From an uncultured Rhizobiaceae group bacterium (GTDB lineage: Bacteria > Pseudomonadota > Alphaproteobacteria > Rhizobiales > Rhizobiaceae): DNA of 64,000 bases. The translations under genes and the position numbers were made by a program. Where the stretch lies: contig CANMVS010000008.1 of the NCBI GenBank assembly GCA_947501445.1, positions 186,001-250,000 on the forward strand, written 5' to 3'. Each line of letters opens with the position of its first letter. Position 1 is the first letter of the stretch. Positions 43,688 to 53,764 of the stretch are shown here, piece after piece. The notes beneath the pieces were generated by a model. The model was not told where the DNA came from. It ran no database searches and was given only the letters and a program-made list of their open reading frames with translations.

Positions 43688-44932
43688 ATGCGCAAAAAAG
43701 CAGACACGATTGTTGTAATTGGTGCCGGCATCGTCGGCGTTTCCGCGGCAATCTGGCTGCGCCGGGCTGGCTGCGCGGTGACACTGATCGACCGCGGCAG
43801 GCCGGGAATGGGCACGTCCTATGGCAATGCAGGTGTTCTTGCTGCCTGTTCCGTGGTGCCGGTGACGACGCCGGGCCTGCTTTTCAAGGGGCCAAGGATG
43901 TTGCTGGACCCTCAGTTCCCCCTTTATATGCGCTGGTCTTATTTACCCAGGCTCGCTCCCTGGCTTTTTCGCTATCTCAGTAATGCCAATGATGCAGATA
44001 CCCGGCGCATAGCAAAGGGATTGGCACCCATCGTCTCCGATAGTGTGGAGCAGCACAGACAGCTGGTCGACAATGGCCCGGCGGCTGATTTTGTTTCGCA
44101 ATCCAGCTATAGTTTTGCTTATGGCAATCGTACCGCATTTGATGCCGATCAATATGTCTGGTCGCTGCGCAAGGAAGCCGGTTTTGTGCCCGAACTGGTG
44201 GAAGGGGAGGCGGTGCGTGAACTGGATCCGGCTTTCGGTCCTTCGGTTGGCCTGCTGGCTGTGATGCGTGACCATGGGTTCGTCGTTGATCCTGCCGGCT
44301 ATGTGGCAGCACTGGCGCAGACATTTGAAGACATGGGTGGCACGGTGATGACCGCCGATGTGACCGATTTTGATCTCGTGGATGGCAAAATCAACGCTGT
44401 TTTGACCAACCAGGGCCGCGTGGATTGTGATCAGGCGGTTCTGTGTACGGGGGTCTGGTCAAAGGCACTTGCACGAAAGCTGGGCCTGAATGTACCACTG
44501 GAATCCGAACGCGGTTACCATATCGTCTTCAAGGAGCCCTCGCTTGCGCTGAAAATGCCGGTGATGGTTGCTGCGGGAAAATTTGTCGCAACGCCGATGA
44601 GCGGTGGACTGCGTTGTGCCGGTGTCGTGGAATTTGGCGGTCTGGAAGCCGGCCCATCCAAAGCGCCGCTGAATCTTCTAAAATCAAAAGTCGAAGAGAC
44701 ATTTCCAACTTTAACCTATAGCGATACCGAGGAGTGGCTGGGACATCGTCCTGCCCCTGCAGACAGTTTGCCTTTGATTGGCGAAATTGGCACGACGGGT
44801 GTCTTTTCCGCCTTCGGGCATCATCATATTGGGTTGACGGGTGGCCCAAAAACCGGCCGACTGGTGGCCGGGCTTATAGCGGGTGAAAGGCCAAATCTGG
44901 ATCTTTCAGCCTATGACCCGAACAGGTTTTGA
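43688..44932 (+). CDS. DadA-like FAD-dependent amino-acid oxidoreductase
   Basis: A 414-residue FAD oxidoreductase of the D-amino-acid dehydrogenase/glycine oxidase type. The FAD loop is 'IVVIGAGIVGVSAAIWLRRA' at the N-terminus with 'GTSYGNAGVLAACSVVP', a hallmark of DadA. The C-terminal 'SAFGHHHIGLTGGPKTGRL' closes the cofactor site. Start ATG 43688 lies four bases after the preceding stop. With a racemase-like gene across the promoter it fits oxidation of a D-amino acid to a 2-oxoacid. The specific amino acid is unknown. Confidence 0.87.
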   Translation: MRKKADTIVVIGAGIVGVSAAIWLRRAGCAVTLIDRGRPGMGTSYGNAGVLAACSVVPVTTPGLLFKGPRMLLDPQFPLYMRWSYLPRLAPWLFRYLSNANDADTRRIAKGLAPIVSDSVEQHRQLVDNGPAADFVSQSSYSFAYGNRTAFDADQYVWSLRKEAGFVPELVEGEAVRELDPAFGPSVGLLAVMRDHGFVVDPAGYVAALAQTFEDMGGTVMTADVTDFDLVDGKINAVLTNQGRVDCDQAVLCTGVWSKALARKLGLNVPLESERGYHIVFKEPSLALKMPVMVAAGKFVATPMSGGLRCAGVVEFGGLEAGPSKAPLNLLKSKVEETFPTLTYSDTEEWLGHRPAPADSLPLIGEIGTTGVFSAFGHHHIGLTGGPKTGRLVAGLIAGERPNLDLSAYDPNRF

Positions 44933-44965
44933 AATAGACCATATGCTTTGAACCGGGAGGATAAA

Positions 44966-45955
44966 ATGAAAGCATCAATGACAAAACAGACCGTAACGCT
45001 TCTAATGGCTGGCGCTATGACGCTTAGTGCCGGTGCCGCAATGGCAGAGAAGTGGGATATGCCAATGGCCTATTCCGCCTCAAACTTCCATTCTGCCACG
45101 GGTGCCGAATTTGCCAAATGTGTCACAACAGGCACACAGGGCGAAATCGAAATTGTTACCCATCCAGGCGGATCGCTGTTCAAGGGCGGCGATATCAAAC
45201 GTGCAATCCAGACGGGGCAAGCGCCCATTGGTGAACGTTTGCTTTCCGGCCACCAGAATGAAAATGCGATTTTTGGTGTGGATTCAGTGCCGTTTCTTGC
45301 AACCTCATTTGATGACGCTGCAAAATTGTGGAAAGCCGCTCAACCGACCATGAAAAAAGTGCTGGAAGAGCAGAACCTGACGCTGCTTTATTCTGTACCA
45401 TGGCCACCACAGGGGCTTTATTTCAAGAAGGCGGTGGAAAGTGTTGCTGACATGGAAGGCATCAAGTTCCGGTCCTACAACAATGCCACAGCCCGCCTTG
45501 CCGAGCTGACCGGCATGTTGCCGGTTTCGATTGAAGCTGCCGAAATCAGTCAGGCATTTGCAACCGGTGTTGCCGAGTCAATGGTTTCATCCGGATCGAC
45601 CGGCTATGACCGCAAGGTCTGGGAAAGCCTGTCGCATTTTTATGATGTTAATGCCTGGTTGCCGCGCAACTATGTGCTGATCAACAGCGATGTTTGGAAG
45701 GGCACAAGCGATGCTCAAAAAGCGGTTATCAAGGGCTGTGCGGAACTGGCTGAATATGCCGGAACCTGGCGTGCGGTTGAATATACCCAGTTCACGCTCA
45801 ATGGCCTGCGTGATGGCGGCATGACCGTTGGACCTGCTGGTGAACAACTCACCAATGACCTCAAGGAAATTGGTGCTGTGATGAGTGCTGAATGGCTTGA
45901 AGCGGCAGGCGAAAACGGCAAAGCGATTATCGACGCTTACAACGCCATGCAATAG
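44966..45955 (+). CDS. dctP: TRAP transporter substrate-binding protein
   Basis: A 329-residue DctP-family periplasmic binding protein. The signal peptide covers about residues 1-27 ('TLLMAGAMTLSAGAAMAE'). The mature part has 'TGAEFAKCVTTGTQGEIEI' and 'MEGIKFRSYNNATARLAEL', with the carboxylate-binding Arg in 'KFRSY'. Ligands are typically organic acids or amino-acid derivatives with a carboxylate. ATG 44966 follows GGGAGG. It is the third gene of the operon, ahead of dctQ and dctM. Confidence 0.92.
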   Translation: MKASMTKQTVTLLMAGAMTLSAGAAMAEKWDMPMAYSASNFHSATGAEFAKCVTTGTQGEIEIVTHPGGSLFKGGDIKRAIQTGQAPIGERLLSGHQNENAIFGVDSVPFLATSFDDAAKLWKAAQPTMKKVLEEQNLTLLYSVPWPPQGLYFKKAVESVADMEGIKFRSYNNATARLAELTGMLPVSIEAAEISQAFATGVAESMVSSGSTGYDRKVWESLSHFYDVNAWLPRNYVLINSDVWKGTSDAQKAVIKGCAELAEYAGTWRAVEYTQFTLNGLRDGGMTVGPAGEQLTNDLKEIGAVMSAEWLEAAGENGKAIIDAYNAMQ

Positions 45956-46149
45956 TTGAAAACATGGGAGCGCTGTTTCCCATATCTTGCTGAAAGGTCT
46001 TGCTTTCCGGTTTGCCTGGCAGACGGAAAGCAAAGCGCCAGCAGTTTCAACAAACAACTGGCAGCCCGCCGTTCCCCTGGTGCGGCGGGCTGTAATCTAC
46101 CGAGGTGAATCGTCCGTTAAATGGACCACAATCAGGAGGGGAGGGTTCG

Positions 46150-46683
46150 ATGGCTGCACTAAGAAAAATACGACATGGCCTAGACTCATTATACCTTTTA
46201 TCAGGCATTTTGGCGTCGTTGTTTCTCATAGCAATACTGGCGCTCATCGTCGTTCAGATGATGGCACGCTGGACGGGTGAAGTTTTCCCCGGTGCTCCAG
46301 ACTACGCCGGCTATTGCATGGCGGCTGCATCGTTCTTTGCCTTTGCCCATGCCCTGCATCGCGGGGCACATATTCGCGTTTCCATCCTGCTGAACGCCGT
46401 TCCGGACGGCTTCAGGCGTATTCTGGAAATCTGGTGTTTTGGCATCGGTACAGCCATTGCCTGGTATCTGTCCTGGTATGCCTACCGGTTTGTTTACTGG
46501 TCATGGAAATTCAATGAAGTCAGTCAGGGGCAGGATGCGTCGCCCCTTTGGATACCACAGTCATCCATGGTCATTGGCTCCGTCTTTTTGGCGATTTGCC
46601 TGACAGATCATCTGATCCACGTTCTTTTTGTCGGTGAACACCGCATTGAGAGCGACGTGGTCGAACAGAGTCACGGGGAGTAG
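46150..46683 (+). CDS. dctQ: TRAP transporter small permease
   Basis: A 177-residue DctQ-family membrane protein with four predicted membrane segments (about 15-40, 50-70, 90-110, 130-150). It includes 'APDYAGYCMAAASFFAFAHA' and 'LHRGAHIRVSILLNAV', a typical block. ATG 46150 has a strong GGAGGGGAGGG upstream. The gene ends five bases before dctM. Confidence 0.9.
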   Translation: MAALRKIRHGLDSLYLLSGILASLFLIAILALIVVQMMARWTGEVFPGAPDYAGYCMAAASFFAFAHALHRGAHIRVSILLNAVPDGFRRILEIWCFGIGTAIAWYLSWYAYRFVYWSWKFNEVSQGQDASPLWIPQSSMVIGSVFLAICLTDHLIHVLFVGEHRIESDVVEQSHGE

Positions 46684-46687
46684 TCAG

Positions 46688-47998
46688 ATGGGTGAAATTT
46701 CAATTATCATTCTGTTTTTATTCGTGCTCTTCCTGCTGTTGGGCACCGGCGTATGGGTTGGGCTGGCGCTGATGGGTGTTGCCTGGGTTGGCATGGAACT
46801 CTTCACAAGCCGCCCGGTTGGCGACGTGATGATTACGACAATCTGGAGCCACTCATCCTCCTGGACACTCACCGCCCTGCCATTGTTCATCTGGATGGGT
46901 GAAATTCTCTACCGAACGCGATTATCGGAAGATATGTTCAAGGGACTAGCACCCTGGATGGCCCGCCTTCCCGGTGGTCTGGTCCATACCAATATTGTGG
47001 GCTGTACCATATTTGCGGCAGTTTCCGGATCATCTGCGGCGACGTTAACAACGGTTGGCAAAATGTCCATCCCCGAGTTGCGCAAGCGTAAATATCCAGA
47101 ACCCATGATCATTGGTACGCTCACCGGGGCTGCGACACTCGGCCTGATGATCCCGCCGTCACTGACGCTGATCGTCTACGGGGTGACGATCAACGAATCC
47201 ATCACCAAGCTGTTTTTTGCCGGTATCCTGCCGGGGCTGGTTCTGGCTTTCATGTTCATGGCCTATGTGGCGGTCTATTCAAAGGTTTCCAAAAACTGGG
47301 ATCCGATGGTAGAGCCCAAAATGACCCTGAGCGAAAAAATCAAAAACTCACGGTTTTTGCTGCCAGTCATTCTGCTGATACTGGTGGTGATCGGCTCGAT
47401 GTACCTGGGCTATGCGACAGCAACGGAGGCTGCGGCGTTTGGTGTGATCGGGGGGCTTGTTCTTGCAGCCTCACAAGGCTCGCTCACATGGAAAACCTTC
47501 ACCACAAGTCTCATGGGGGCGACCCGCACGTCGGCAATGATCGCGCTGATCCTGGCCGGTGCAGGTTTCCTGTCACTGTCGATGGGTTTTACCGGGCTGC
47601 CGCGAGGTCTGGCCAATCTTATCGCCGATCTCGAGCTCAGCCGGTTTGAACTGTTGATGGCGCTGTTGGTCTTCTACATCATTCTTGGGTGCTTTCTGGA
47701 CGGCATTTCCTCCGTCGTTTTGACCATGGCGGTTGTCGAACCGATGATCGTGCAGGCCAATATTGACCTGATCTGGTTTGGCATATTCATCGTTGTCGTC
47801 GTGGAGATGGCGCAAATCACACCGCCTATCGGTTTCAACCTGTTTGTTATGCAAGGGATGACCAATCACGAGATGAACTTTGTCGCCAAGGCGGCAATCC
47901 CGATGTTTCTGATCATGGTCGTGATGGTTTTCGTGCTGATCATATTCCCGGAACTGGCAACCTTCCTGCCGGATAATCTGAGGCAGGGGCCGCAGTAG
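46688..47998 (+). CDS. dctM: TRAP transporter large permease
   Basis: A 436-residue DctM-family sodium-dependent permease with about 12 membrane segments. Signature regions are 'FAAVSGSSAATLTTVGKMSI' and 'GAATLGLMIPPSLTLIVYGV', the conserved re-entrant loops, and 'VEMAQITPPIGFNLFVMQGM' near the C-terminus. ATG 46688 is placed by the GGGGAG upstream. With DctP and DctQ it imports an organic-acid type solute. A strong terminator follows. Confidence 0.93.
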   Translation: MGEISIIILFLFVLFLLLGTGVWVGLALMGVAWVGMELFTSRPVGDVMITTIWSHSSSWTLTALPLFIWMGEILYRTRLSEDMFKGLAPWMARLPGGLVHTNIVGCTIFAAVSGSSAATLTTVGKMSIPELRKRKYPEPMIIGTLTGAATLGLMIPPSLTLIVYGVTINESITKLFFAGILPGLVLAFMFMAYVAVYSKVSKNWDPMVEPKMTLSEKIKNSRFLLPVILLILVVIGSMYLGYATATEAAAFGVIGGLVLAASQGSLTWKTFTTSLMGATRTSAMIALILAGAGFLSLSMGFTGLPRGLANLIADLELSRFELLMALLVFYIILGCFLDGISSVVLTMAVVEPMIVQANIDLIWFGIFIVVVVEMAQITPPIGFNLFVMQGMTNHEMNFVAKAAIPMFLIMVVMVFVLIIFPELATFLPDNLRQGPQ

Positions 47999-48022
47999 CT
48001 TCAGCAGCCTGCAAAAAAACGC

Positions 48023-48060
48023 AACACCGGCATGAGGGATCATGCCGGTGTTTGATTTTT
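48023..48060 (+). terminator. Terminator of the TRAP operon
   Basis: A perfect 13-bp stem AACACCGGCATGA (48023-48035) with its complement at 48040-48052, followed by TGATTTTT. It lies about 25 bases after the dctM stop. Confidence 0.88.
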
Positions 48061-48151
48061 GTTGATCTATTCAGCGCAACTCCGATCATCGCATTGACAT
48101 GATTGTCGAACCGGCATATGCAAGAAACTGCAACATTATGCAGGGTTTTGC

Positions 48152-48919
48152 ATGAATCTGAACATCCCGGATACGCGCCAGCACGTTCTCGCCCAAAGAT
48201 TGGATGACGGACTGCAAATTGTTGCGATTGAAGTGGCCGAAGAATTTGACGTTTCCGTGGACACCATTCGCCGCGATATTCTGGCGCTTGAAGCGGCAGG
48301 AAAGGCGCACCGGGTTCGCGGTGGCGCTATGCCCGTCACCTGTCCGACATCGCCCCTGCACGTCAGGCTGGCTGCCGGTGGTACCATCAAGCCAGCGTTG
48401 GTTCAGGCAACCATTGAACAGATCGGCGCTGCCTCGACGCTTCTGCTGGATGGCGGTGCGACGACACTCGCACTGATTGACAAACTACCCAGGCTGGACC
48501 GGCGTCTGGTTATCACACCGTCCCCGTGGATTGCGATCGCCTGCCAGGAGCGTGATATCGATACCTTCATGCTTGGCGGGAGACTGAGTGCGCCGGGTGG
48601 CATGGCGGTTGGCGATGTTGCTGTGGGTAAAACAATGGGTGTTGCGGCGGATATTGCCGTGCTTGGCGCCTGCGGTATTGAGGCGGAATTCGGACTGAGT
48701 TCAGATGATTTTGCCGAAGCACAAATGAAGCAGGCCATGCACGCTGCAGCCCGGCGTACAATTGTAGTGACCGATGGCGCAAAATTAGGACGCCGCGCAC
48801 GCCACCATACCCTGGGACTTCAGCAAATTGACCTGATAATTACTGACGCCGAGCAAAATCTGACTGATCCCATTGCCCGCGCAGGAACAAATGTCGTTAC
48901 GGTCTGGAGCCACAATTGA
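48152..48919 (+). CDS. DeoR-family transcriptional regulator
   Basis: A 255-residue DeoR repressor. The N-terminal helix-turn-helix reads 'EFDVSVDTIRRDILALEAAG' followed by 'KAHRVRGGAM', the standard signature. The C-terminal sugar-phosphate isomerase-like domain has 'LLDGGATTLALIDKLPRL', 'MLGGRLSAPGGMAVGDVAV' and 'IVVTDGAKLGRRA'. Such regulators usually sense phosphorylated sugars. Its stop overlaps the TTG start of the MFS gene, so it probably controls that transporter's operon. Confidence 0.9.
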   Translation: MNLNIPDTRQHVLAQRLDDGLQIVAIEVAEEFDVSVDTIRRDILALEAAGKAHRVRGGAMPVTCPTSPLHVRLAAGGTIKPALVQATIEQIGAASTLLLDGGATTLALIDKLPRLDRRLVITPSPWIAIACQERDIDTFMLGGRLSAPGGMAVGDVAVGKTMGVAADIAVLGACGIEAEFGLSSDDFAEAQMKQAMHAAARRTIVVTDGAKLGRRARHHTLGLQQIDLIITDAEQNLTDPIARAGTNVVTVWSHN

Positions 48920-50070
48920 CACACCAAAATTTAGTCGCGGTGGATTTTTTACCGACAGCTCCAGCCCGCCTCGCCACGCGGCTTGCATTTTTTGGCGTCG
49001 GATTTTCCATGGCCTGTTGTGCACCCCTTTTCCCGTTCATCAAAGCCAATGTCGGAGCCGATGAAGGTCAATTCGGCCTACTTCTGCTTTGCCTTGGGCT
49101 TGGCTCAATCATCGCAATGCCCATCACAGGCCTCATTGCTGCACGCCGTGGTGCCAGATCCATGGTGCTGCTGGGCGGTTTTGGCATGGTCGTGCTGTTG
49201 CCGGTTCTTGTGCTTGTAACCACACCGCTCACGCTCGGGGCAGCGCTGTTTCTGTTTGGTGCTTCACTTGGCACGATTGATGTTGCGATGAATGTTCACG
49301 GTGCGGAGATCGAGGGGCTGGAGCAACGCCCGCTGATGTCCAATTTTCACGCACAGTTTTCCGTTGGCGGTTTTTTTGGTGCCGGGCTCATGACCCTGCT
49401 TTTATCCCTGCAGATGCATTTTATGTTCGCGGCCTTTGTTGGTGCTGCTGTGGCCCTTTGTGCCGTTCTGTTGACCCGCACCCGCTTGCTTTCAGTCCGC
49501 GGTGGCGAACCGGTACCGCCTGTGTTCCCGCATGGCATTGTTTTATTGCTAGCGGCACTGGCCGGCATCACTTTCCTGATTGAAGGGGCCGTTCTCGACT
49601 GGGGTGCACTTCTCATCATAGACCTGCAACTCACCGATGTGCAAAGTGCCGGCGTGGGGTATATTCTGTTTTCGGCTGCGATGGTCATTGGGCGACTGAC
49701 CGGCGACCGTATCGTTGCAGCGCTCGGTGAGTTTCGGGTGCTGGTTTTTGGCGGGTTTGTCACAATCATCGGCGTTGCCACAGTTCTTGTGTCACCGTGG
49801 CCACCGGTTGCGCTGGCAGGCTTTGTCTTGATTGGTCTGGGCGCTGCCAATCTGGTTCCGATCGTCTTCAGCGCAGCTGGTCGACAAAAAATCATGCCGG
49901 CGGGTCTGGCGGTCGCATCCGTTACAACAACCGGTTACGCTGGGGTTCTGTTGGGCCCAGCCCTGGTCGGGTTTACGGCGGATCTGACCAGCCTGGTGAT
50001 GGCATTCTGGTTGCTGGCGATGCTGATGGCGATCATACCCTTGACAGCCCGGATTGTGGTGAGGGCATAG
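48916..50070 (+). CDS. MFS transporter (possibly sugar)
   Basis: A 384-residue major facilitator protein with about 12 membrane segments. It includes 'LGSIIAMPITGLIAARRGAR' as the loop 2-3 motif A. Start TTG 48916 overlaps the DeoR stop (TTGA), with GGAG seven bases upstream; GTG 48940 is also possible. The translational coupling to a DeoR-type regulator suggests a sugar or polyol substrate, or export of a sugar phosphate. Function is inferred only from context. Confidence 0.82.
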   Translation: MTHQNLVAVDFLPTAPARLATRLAFFGVGFSMACCAPLFPFIKANVGADEGQFGLLLLCLGLGSIIAMPITGLIAARRGARSMVLLGGFGMVVLLPVLVLVTTPLTLGAALFLFGASLGTIDVAMNVHGAEIEGLEQRPLMSNFHAQFSVGGFFGAGLMTLLLSLQMHFMFAAFVGAAVALCAVLLTRTRLLSVRGGEPVPPVFPHGIVLLLAALAGITFLIEGAVLDWGALLIIDLQLTDVQSAGVGYILFSAAMVIGRLTGDRIVAALGEFRVLVFGGFVTIIGVATVLVSPWPPVALAGFVLIGLGAANLVPIVFSAAGRQKIMPAGLAVASVTTTGYAGVLLGPALVGFTADLTSLVMAFWLLAMLMAIIPLTARIVVRA

Positions 50071-50174
50071 CAGCCCCCCTGCACGGGGGCACCCTTTGGG
50101 GCCTGGGCATGATCCAAATTTCTGTGACACCAAATCCTTCATCTGTATTGGCAGGAATATGATGGCGTGTGTTC

Positions 50175-51050
50175 TCAGGATGCCTGCGCAGGATTGTGAA
50201 CAGCAACACCAGCCATGACCAGAACGATACCCACAACATCCTGCAGTGTTGGTATCTGCGCCAACACAATGGCCGCGATGATGGTTGCCGTTGCGGGTAA
50301 AAGGGCCAGTAACAATGCGAAGGAAGAACGTGGCAGGCGGGACATGGCGAGCTGATCGCAAACATAGGGAATAACGGATGAACAAATCCCCACACCAATG
50401 CCGGCCAGCACCAGATTGAGCGCGCCGAAGGCCTCGATTGCCTGGATGAACCCGATTGGCATGAGGACGATGAAGGCGATCAACATGGCAGCGCCCAGAC
50501 GCTGAACACCATCGCTTGCGCCTCCCTGCGCGGCTTTGTGGCCAAGAATGATATAGCCGACAAACAGCACGCCGTTGAGTGTGGCCCAGAAAAGGCCAAG
50601 TGGATCTGTTGCCCATTTGATGTCTATGAGGATCAAAATGCCCAGTGTGGCCAGCGCCAGGGCAAGAAAGTTGCGGCCTGAGCGCAAGCCATACAGAGCA
50701 ACACCAATGGTGCCAACAAACTCCATCGCTGCAACGAGGCTCATCGGGAGCCGTTCGAGGGCGAGGTAGAATGAAGTGTTCATAACCGCCAGGCAGATAC
50801 CAAGGCCTATCAGCAGGAGTCGTCCGTTGCGGTCCGCCTGTATAAAGACGGTCCAGGGTCTGGTGATCGGCATGAATATCAATGCGGCGGAGGCTATCCT
50901 GAACCAGGCAACGCCCAATACACCCATCGCAGGAAAAAGCAGGACAGCAAGGGATGGCCCCAGATAGTGGAATACCGCGCTGACCCCAAACCACGCCTGC
51001 GGCGGGACAGTTTCAGCGGCTTGATTGAACGACATAGGTCTGTCTGCCAT
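50175..51050 (-). CDS. RhtA-like EamA-family exporter
   Basis: A 291-residue drug/metabolite transporter with ten predicted membrane segments and two EamA repeats. The N-terminus 'FHYLGPSLAVLLFPAMGVLG' matches the RhtA threonine/homoserine exporter type. The start is ATG 51048-51050 with GGAGATG upstream. It is divergent from an Lrp/AsnC regulator, a frequent pairing for amino-acid exporters. Substrate: probably a small neutral amino acid. Confidence 0.85.
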   Translation of the reverse strand: MADRPMSFNQAAETVPPQAWFGVSAVFHYLGPSLAVLLFPAMGVLGVAWFRIASAALIFMPITRPWTVFIQADRNGRLLLIGLGICLAVMNTSFYLALERLPMSLVAAMEFVGTIGVALYGLRSGRNFLALALATLGILILIDIKWATDPLGLFWATLNGVLFVGYIILGHKAAQGGASDGVQRLGAAMLIAFIVLMPIGFIQAIEAFGALNLVLAGIGVGICSSVIPYVCDQLAMSRLPRSSFALLLALLPATATIIAAIVLAQIPTLQDVVGIVLVMAGVAVHNPAQAS

Positions 51051-51152
51051 GTAACATCTCCAGTTTCCTTATTATCATTGAGTTTTGGATTGTTTTACAT
51101 GGGTAATAGAATGTGATATTTACGTAATTCCTAGCAATCGATGGAAATTATT

Positions 51153-51626
51153 ATGAATCGCCTACGATATGAAAGCAGCAATATCGACAGTGTTGATCGA
51201 AAGCTCATCCATGCTCTGACCAAAAATGCCCGCACCAGCAACGCTGAACTTGCCCGTATGGTTGGACTGTCGGCACCCAGTGTTGGAGAGCGTATCAAAC
51301 GTCTGGAGGAGGCCGGTGTCATCGAGGGATATGTGGCGGCAGTGAACCCGAACGCTTTGGGGCTCTTCGTATCAGTCTGGCTTCGTATCAGGCCAATACC
51401 GGGTGAATTGCACAGGGTTGCCCAGATACTGCGTGATCTTCCCGAAGTGGTTGAGTGCGACCGCATCACCGGTGACGATTGCTATCTTGCCCGCGCGCAT
51501 GTTCAATCTGTTGCCCATCTGGAAACGCTTATCGACAAACTTGCGACCCATGCCATGACCAATACGTCGGTAATCCAATCATCACCTGTTGCCAGGCGGT
51601 TGCCGCAATTTCCGACGATCGATTGA
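51153..51626 (+). CDS. Lrp/AsnC-family transcriptional regulator
   Basis: A 157-residue feast/famine regulator. The winged helix is 'IDSVDRKLIHALTKNARTSN' and 'LSAPSVGERIKRLEEAGVIE'. The RAM ligand domain has 'GDDCYLARAHVQSVAHLETL', matching the G-D-ligand turn. ATG 51153 has TGGAAA upstream; ATG 51141 would add four residues. It probably controls the divergent RhtA-like exporter in response to an amino acid. Confidence 0.88.
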   Translation: MNRLRYESSNIDSVDRKLIHALTKNARTSNAELARMVGLSAPSVGERIKRLEEAGVIEGYVAAVNPNALGLFVSVWLRIRPIPGELHRVAQILRDLPEVVECDRITGDDCYLARAHVQSVAHLETLIDKLATHAMTNTSVIQSSPVARRLPQFPTID

Positions 51627-51919
51627 AGGTTTGATTGCCAGATGCGATGATTAAATCATCTGTTTGCTGCATAGAGGCTTTATCTGCGGTGCTTTGAGCT
51701 TATCGAGTTTCTGTGAGTTTCCTCATAGAGCCGATCTCCAAAAGACTCTATATTTAATCAACACAATTGGACTCACACGTTTTGCATCTGTAGGCGCATT
51801 GCATTCGAGGTGCTATTGTATTTTTAGGCAACTGATAGACGGAGTGCCACACAGATCTATGATGATGTCGAGCAAATGGCAGTTCTATATTCCAAATGCC
51901 AGCAAAGAAGAGGGAATGG

Positions 51920-53722
51920 ATGGTTAAATATTTGGTGGAGGGAAAATTTGAACTGACTCCATCGCAGGTCGCCTGGCGCTTGACGGCATTGGCTTTTGCG
52001 GACGTTGCAGAATTCTCCCGATTGATGGCGGATGACGATGTCGGCACAGTACAGATCTGGAATCGCATGCAAACGGAGATTTTGCTGCCGGCAATTGACC
52101 GCTACAGAGGCCATCTGCTCGATAAGCCAGGAGATGCCTTTCTGGTGGAATTCAGCAGCGCTGTTCACGCGCTCAATTGGGCCATTGACGTACAACGTTC
52201 CATATCCAGCTCGGATATCACTGATCGGCAGGGTAACCCGGTCAGGCTACGCATTGGTATCAACGTGGATGACGCCATTGATGACGAAGGAGTTTTGCAT
52301 TCAAGCGGTGTCAATATAGCCGCCCGTATTCATCAGGCAGCTGAGCCGGGAGCAATCGTTTTGACCAGCATTGTGCGCGAGCTGGTCGGTAACAGAGTGC
52401 CCGCCAACTTTACTGACCTTGGAACACCGGCGTTGAAAAATATCAATATTCCTGTGCGGGTATATTCTGTTGATATTGACGGACGTCCGAACCAGGCTGA
52501 AAAAATACGCCCCTATCTGCAATGGCATTCGCGCCCGACACTGGCTGTGCTTCCCTTTCGAACCATCGGCGGTGGAACAGATGATCATTACTTTGGCGAG
52601 GGCATAACCGAGGCCATCATAACCGGTGTTTCGCGCAGCAGAGCTCTTTTTGTCGTCTCTCGAAGTTCCACCTTGCGATACAGTAATGCTGAGCATGATC
52701 CCAAGGTTGTTGCTGAGGCGCTCGGTGTCAAATATCTGCTGAGCGGCAGTGTTCGACAGGTGCCGGGGCGCTTGAGAATTCATGCGGAACTGGTGGAAGT
52801 CGAACATGGTCATACGATCTGGGCACAACAGTATGATGGCGGGGCGGAGGATGTGTTCGCTTTTGAAGATCAGATCGTTTCGAACATCGTTGTTGCTCTG
52901 GAGCCGCACGTACGGGCTGCAGAAATGGCCCGCATTTCCAACAGACCTACCGATAGTCTGGATGCGCATGATTGTGTCTTGCGGGCAATTACCCGCCTTT
53001 ACCAGTTCTCGCGGCAAAGCTATGCGGAATGCCGTGAGTTGCTGGAGCGTGCCGTCAAACTCGATCCCGAATATGCCCAGGCACAGGCTTACCTTGCCTG
53101 GTGCATCAATTTCTGGATCGGCGAAGGGCATTCACGTGATTTGGAAACAGACCGCACAATAGCGTTGGCGGCAGCCCGGCGGGCAACCGAGCTTGATGCT
53201 GAAGATGCTTTTGCATTAGCCATACATGGGCATTTGACCGGATTTCTGGAAGGTAATCCCGTTGCCGGTGAGGAATTGCTGGAACAGGCTGTGGGGCTGG
53301 ATGAAAATGCTTCGCTTGCGTGGGCTCTCAGTGCGGCGGCACATGCTTATCTGGGGCAGGGTGATGAAACGCGGGACCGGCTACGCAATGTTTGGCGGCT
53401 TAGTCCCTATGATCAGTTGAATTTTTTCTACTGGGTCATTGCAGGCATTGGTGAGTTTGTTGCCAGCCGATACGAGGAAGCACTGGTGTGGCTCAGACGG
53501 TCCAATCGTGCCAATCCAAGAATGGTTGCATCGTTGCGTATGCTGGCAGCCACCCTGTCACTTACCGGTGACGAAAACGCTGCGCAGGTGGTCGGAAAAC
53601 AATTGCTGGAAATTGAGCCTGGTTTTCGAGTCAAACAATTTGTGGCATCATATCCGTTGCAACGGCTTGAGGACAAAGAGAAACTTGAGCGGGGTCTTCT
53701 TGCGGCTGGCTTGCCTGAGTAG
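51920..53722 (+). CDS. Class III nucleotidyl cyclase with TolB-like and TPR domains
   Basis: A 600-residue protein. Residues about 20-190 are an adenylate/guanylate cyclase domain: first metal Asp in '[16 protein letters not shown]', second Asp in '[15 protein letters not shown]', and the transition-state Asn/Arg in '[19 protein letters not shown]'. A TolB-like/FlgO-like domain begins '[20 protein letters not shown]'. The C-terminal half is TPR repeats (about 370-580). No membrane segment is visible. ATG 51920 has AGAGGGAAT upstream; ATG 51896 is in frame. This cyclase-TolB-TPR arrangement is expanded in rhizobia. Product, likely cAMP, is inferred. Confidence 0.88.
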   Translation: MVKYLVEGKFELTPSQVAWRLTALAFADVAEFSRLMADDDVGTVQIWNRMQTEILLPAIDRYRGHLLDKPGDAFLVEFSSAVHALNWAIDVQRSISSSDITDRQGNPVRLRIGINVDDAIDDEGVLHSSGVNIAARIHQAAEPGAIVLTSIVRELVGNRVPANFTDLGTPALKNINIPVRVYSVDIDGRPNQAEKIRPYLQWHSRPTLAVLPFRTIGGGTDDHYFGEGITEAIITGVSRSRALFVVSRSSTLRYSNAEHDPKVVAEALGVKYLLSGSVRQVPGRLRIHAELVEVEHGHTIWAQQYDGGAEDVFAFEDQIVSNIVVALEPHVRAAEMARISNRPTDSLDAHDCVLRAITRLYQFSRQSYAECRELLERAVKLDPEYAQAQAYLAWCINFWIGEGHSRDLETDRTIALAAARRATELDAEDAFALAIHGHLTGFLEGNPVAGEELLEQAVGLDENASLAWALSAAAHAYLGQGDETRDRLRNVWRLSPYDQLNFFYWVIAGIGEFVASRYEEALVWLRRSNRANPRMVASLRMLAATLSLTGDENAAQVVGKQLLEIEPGFRVKQFVASYPLQRLEDKEKLERGLLAAGLPE

Positions 53723-53764
53723 AGCCAATCGCTGAAGGGTCCAGCCAAACTGATGGGGGTAGTA

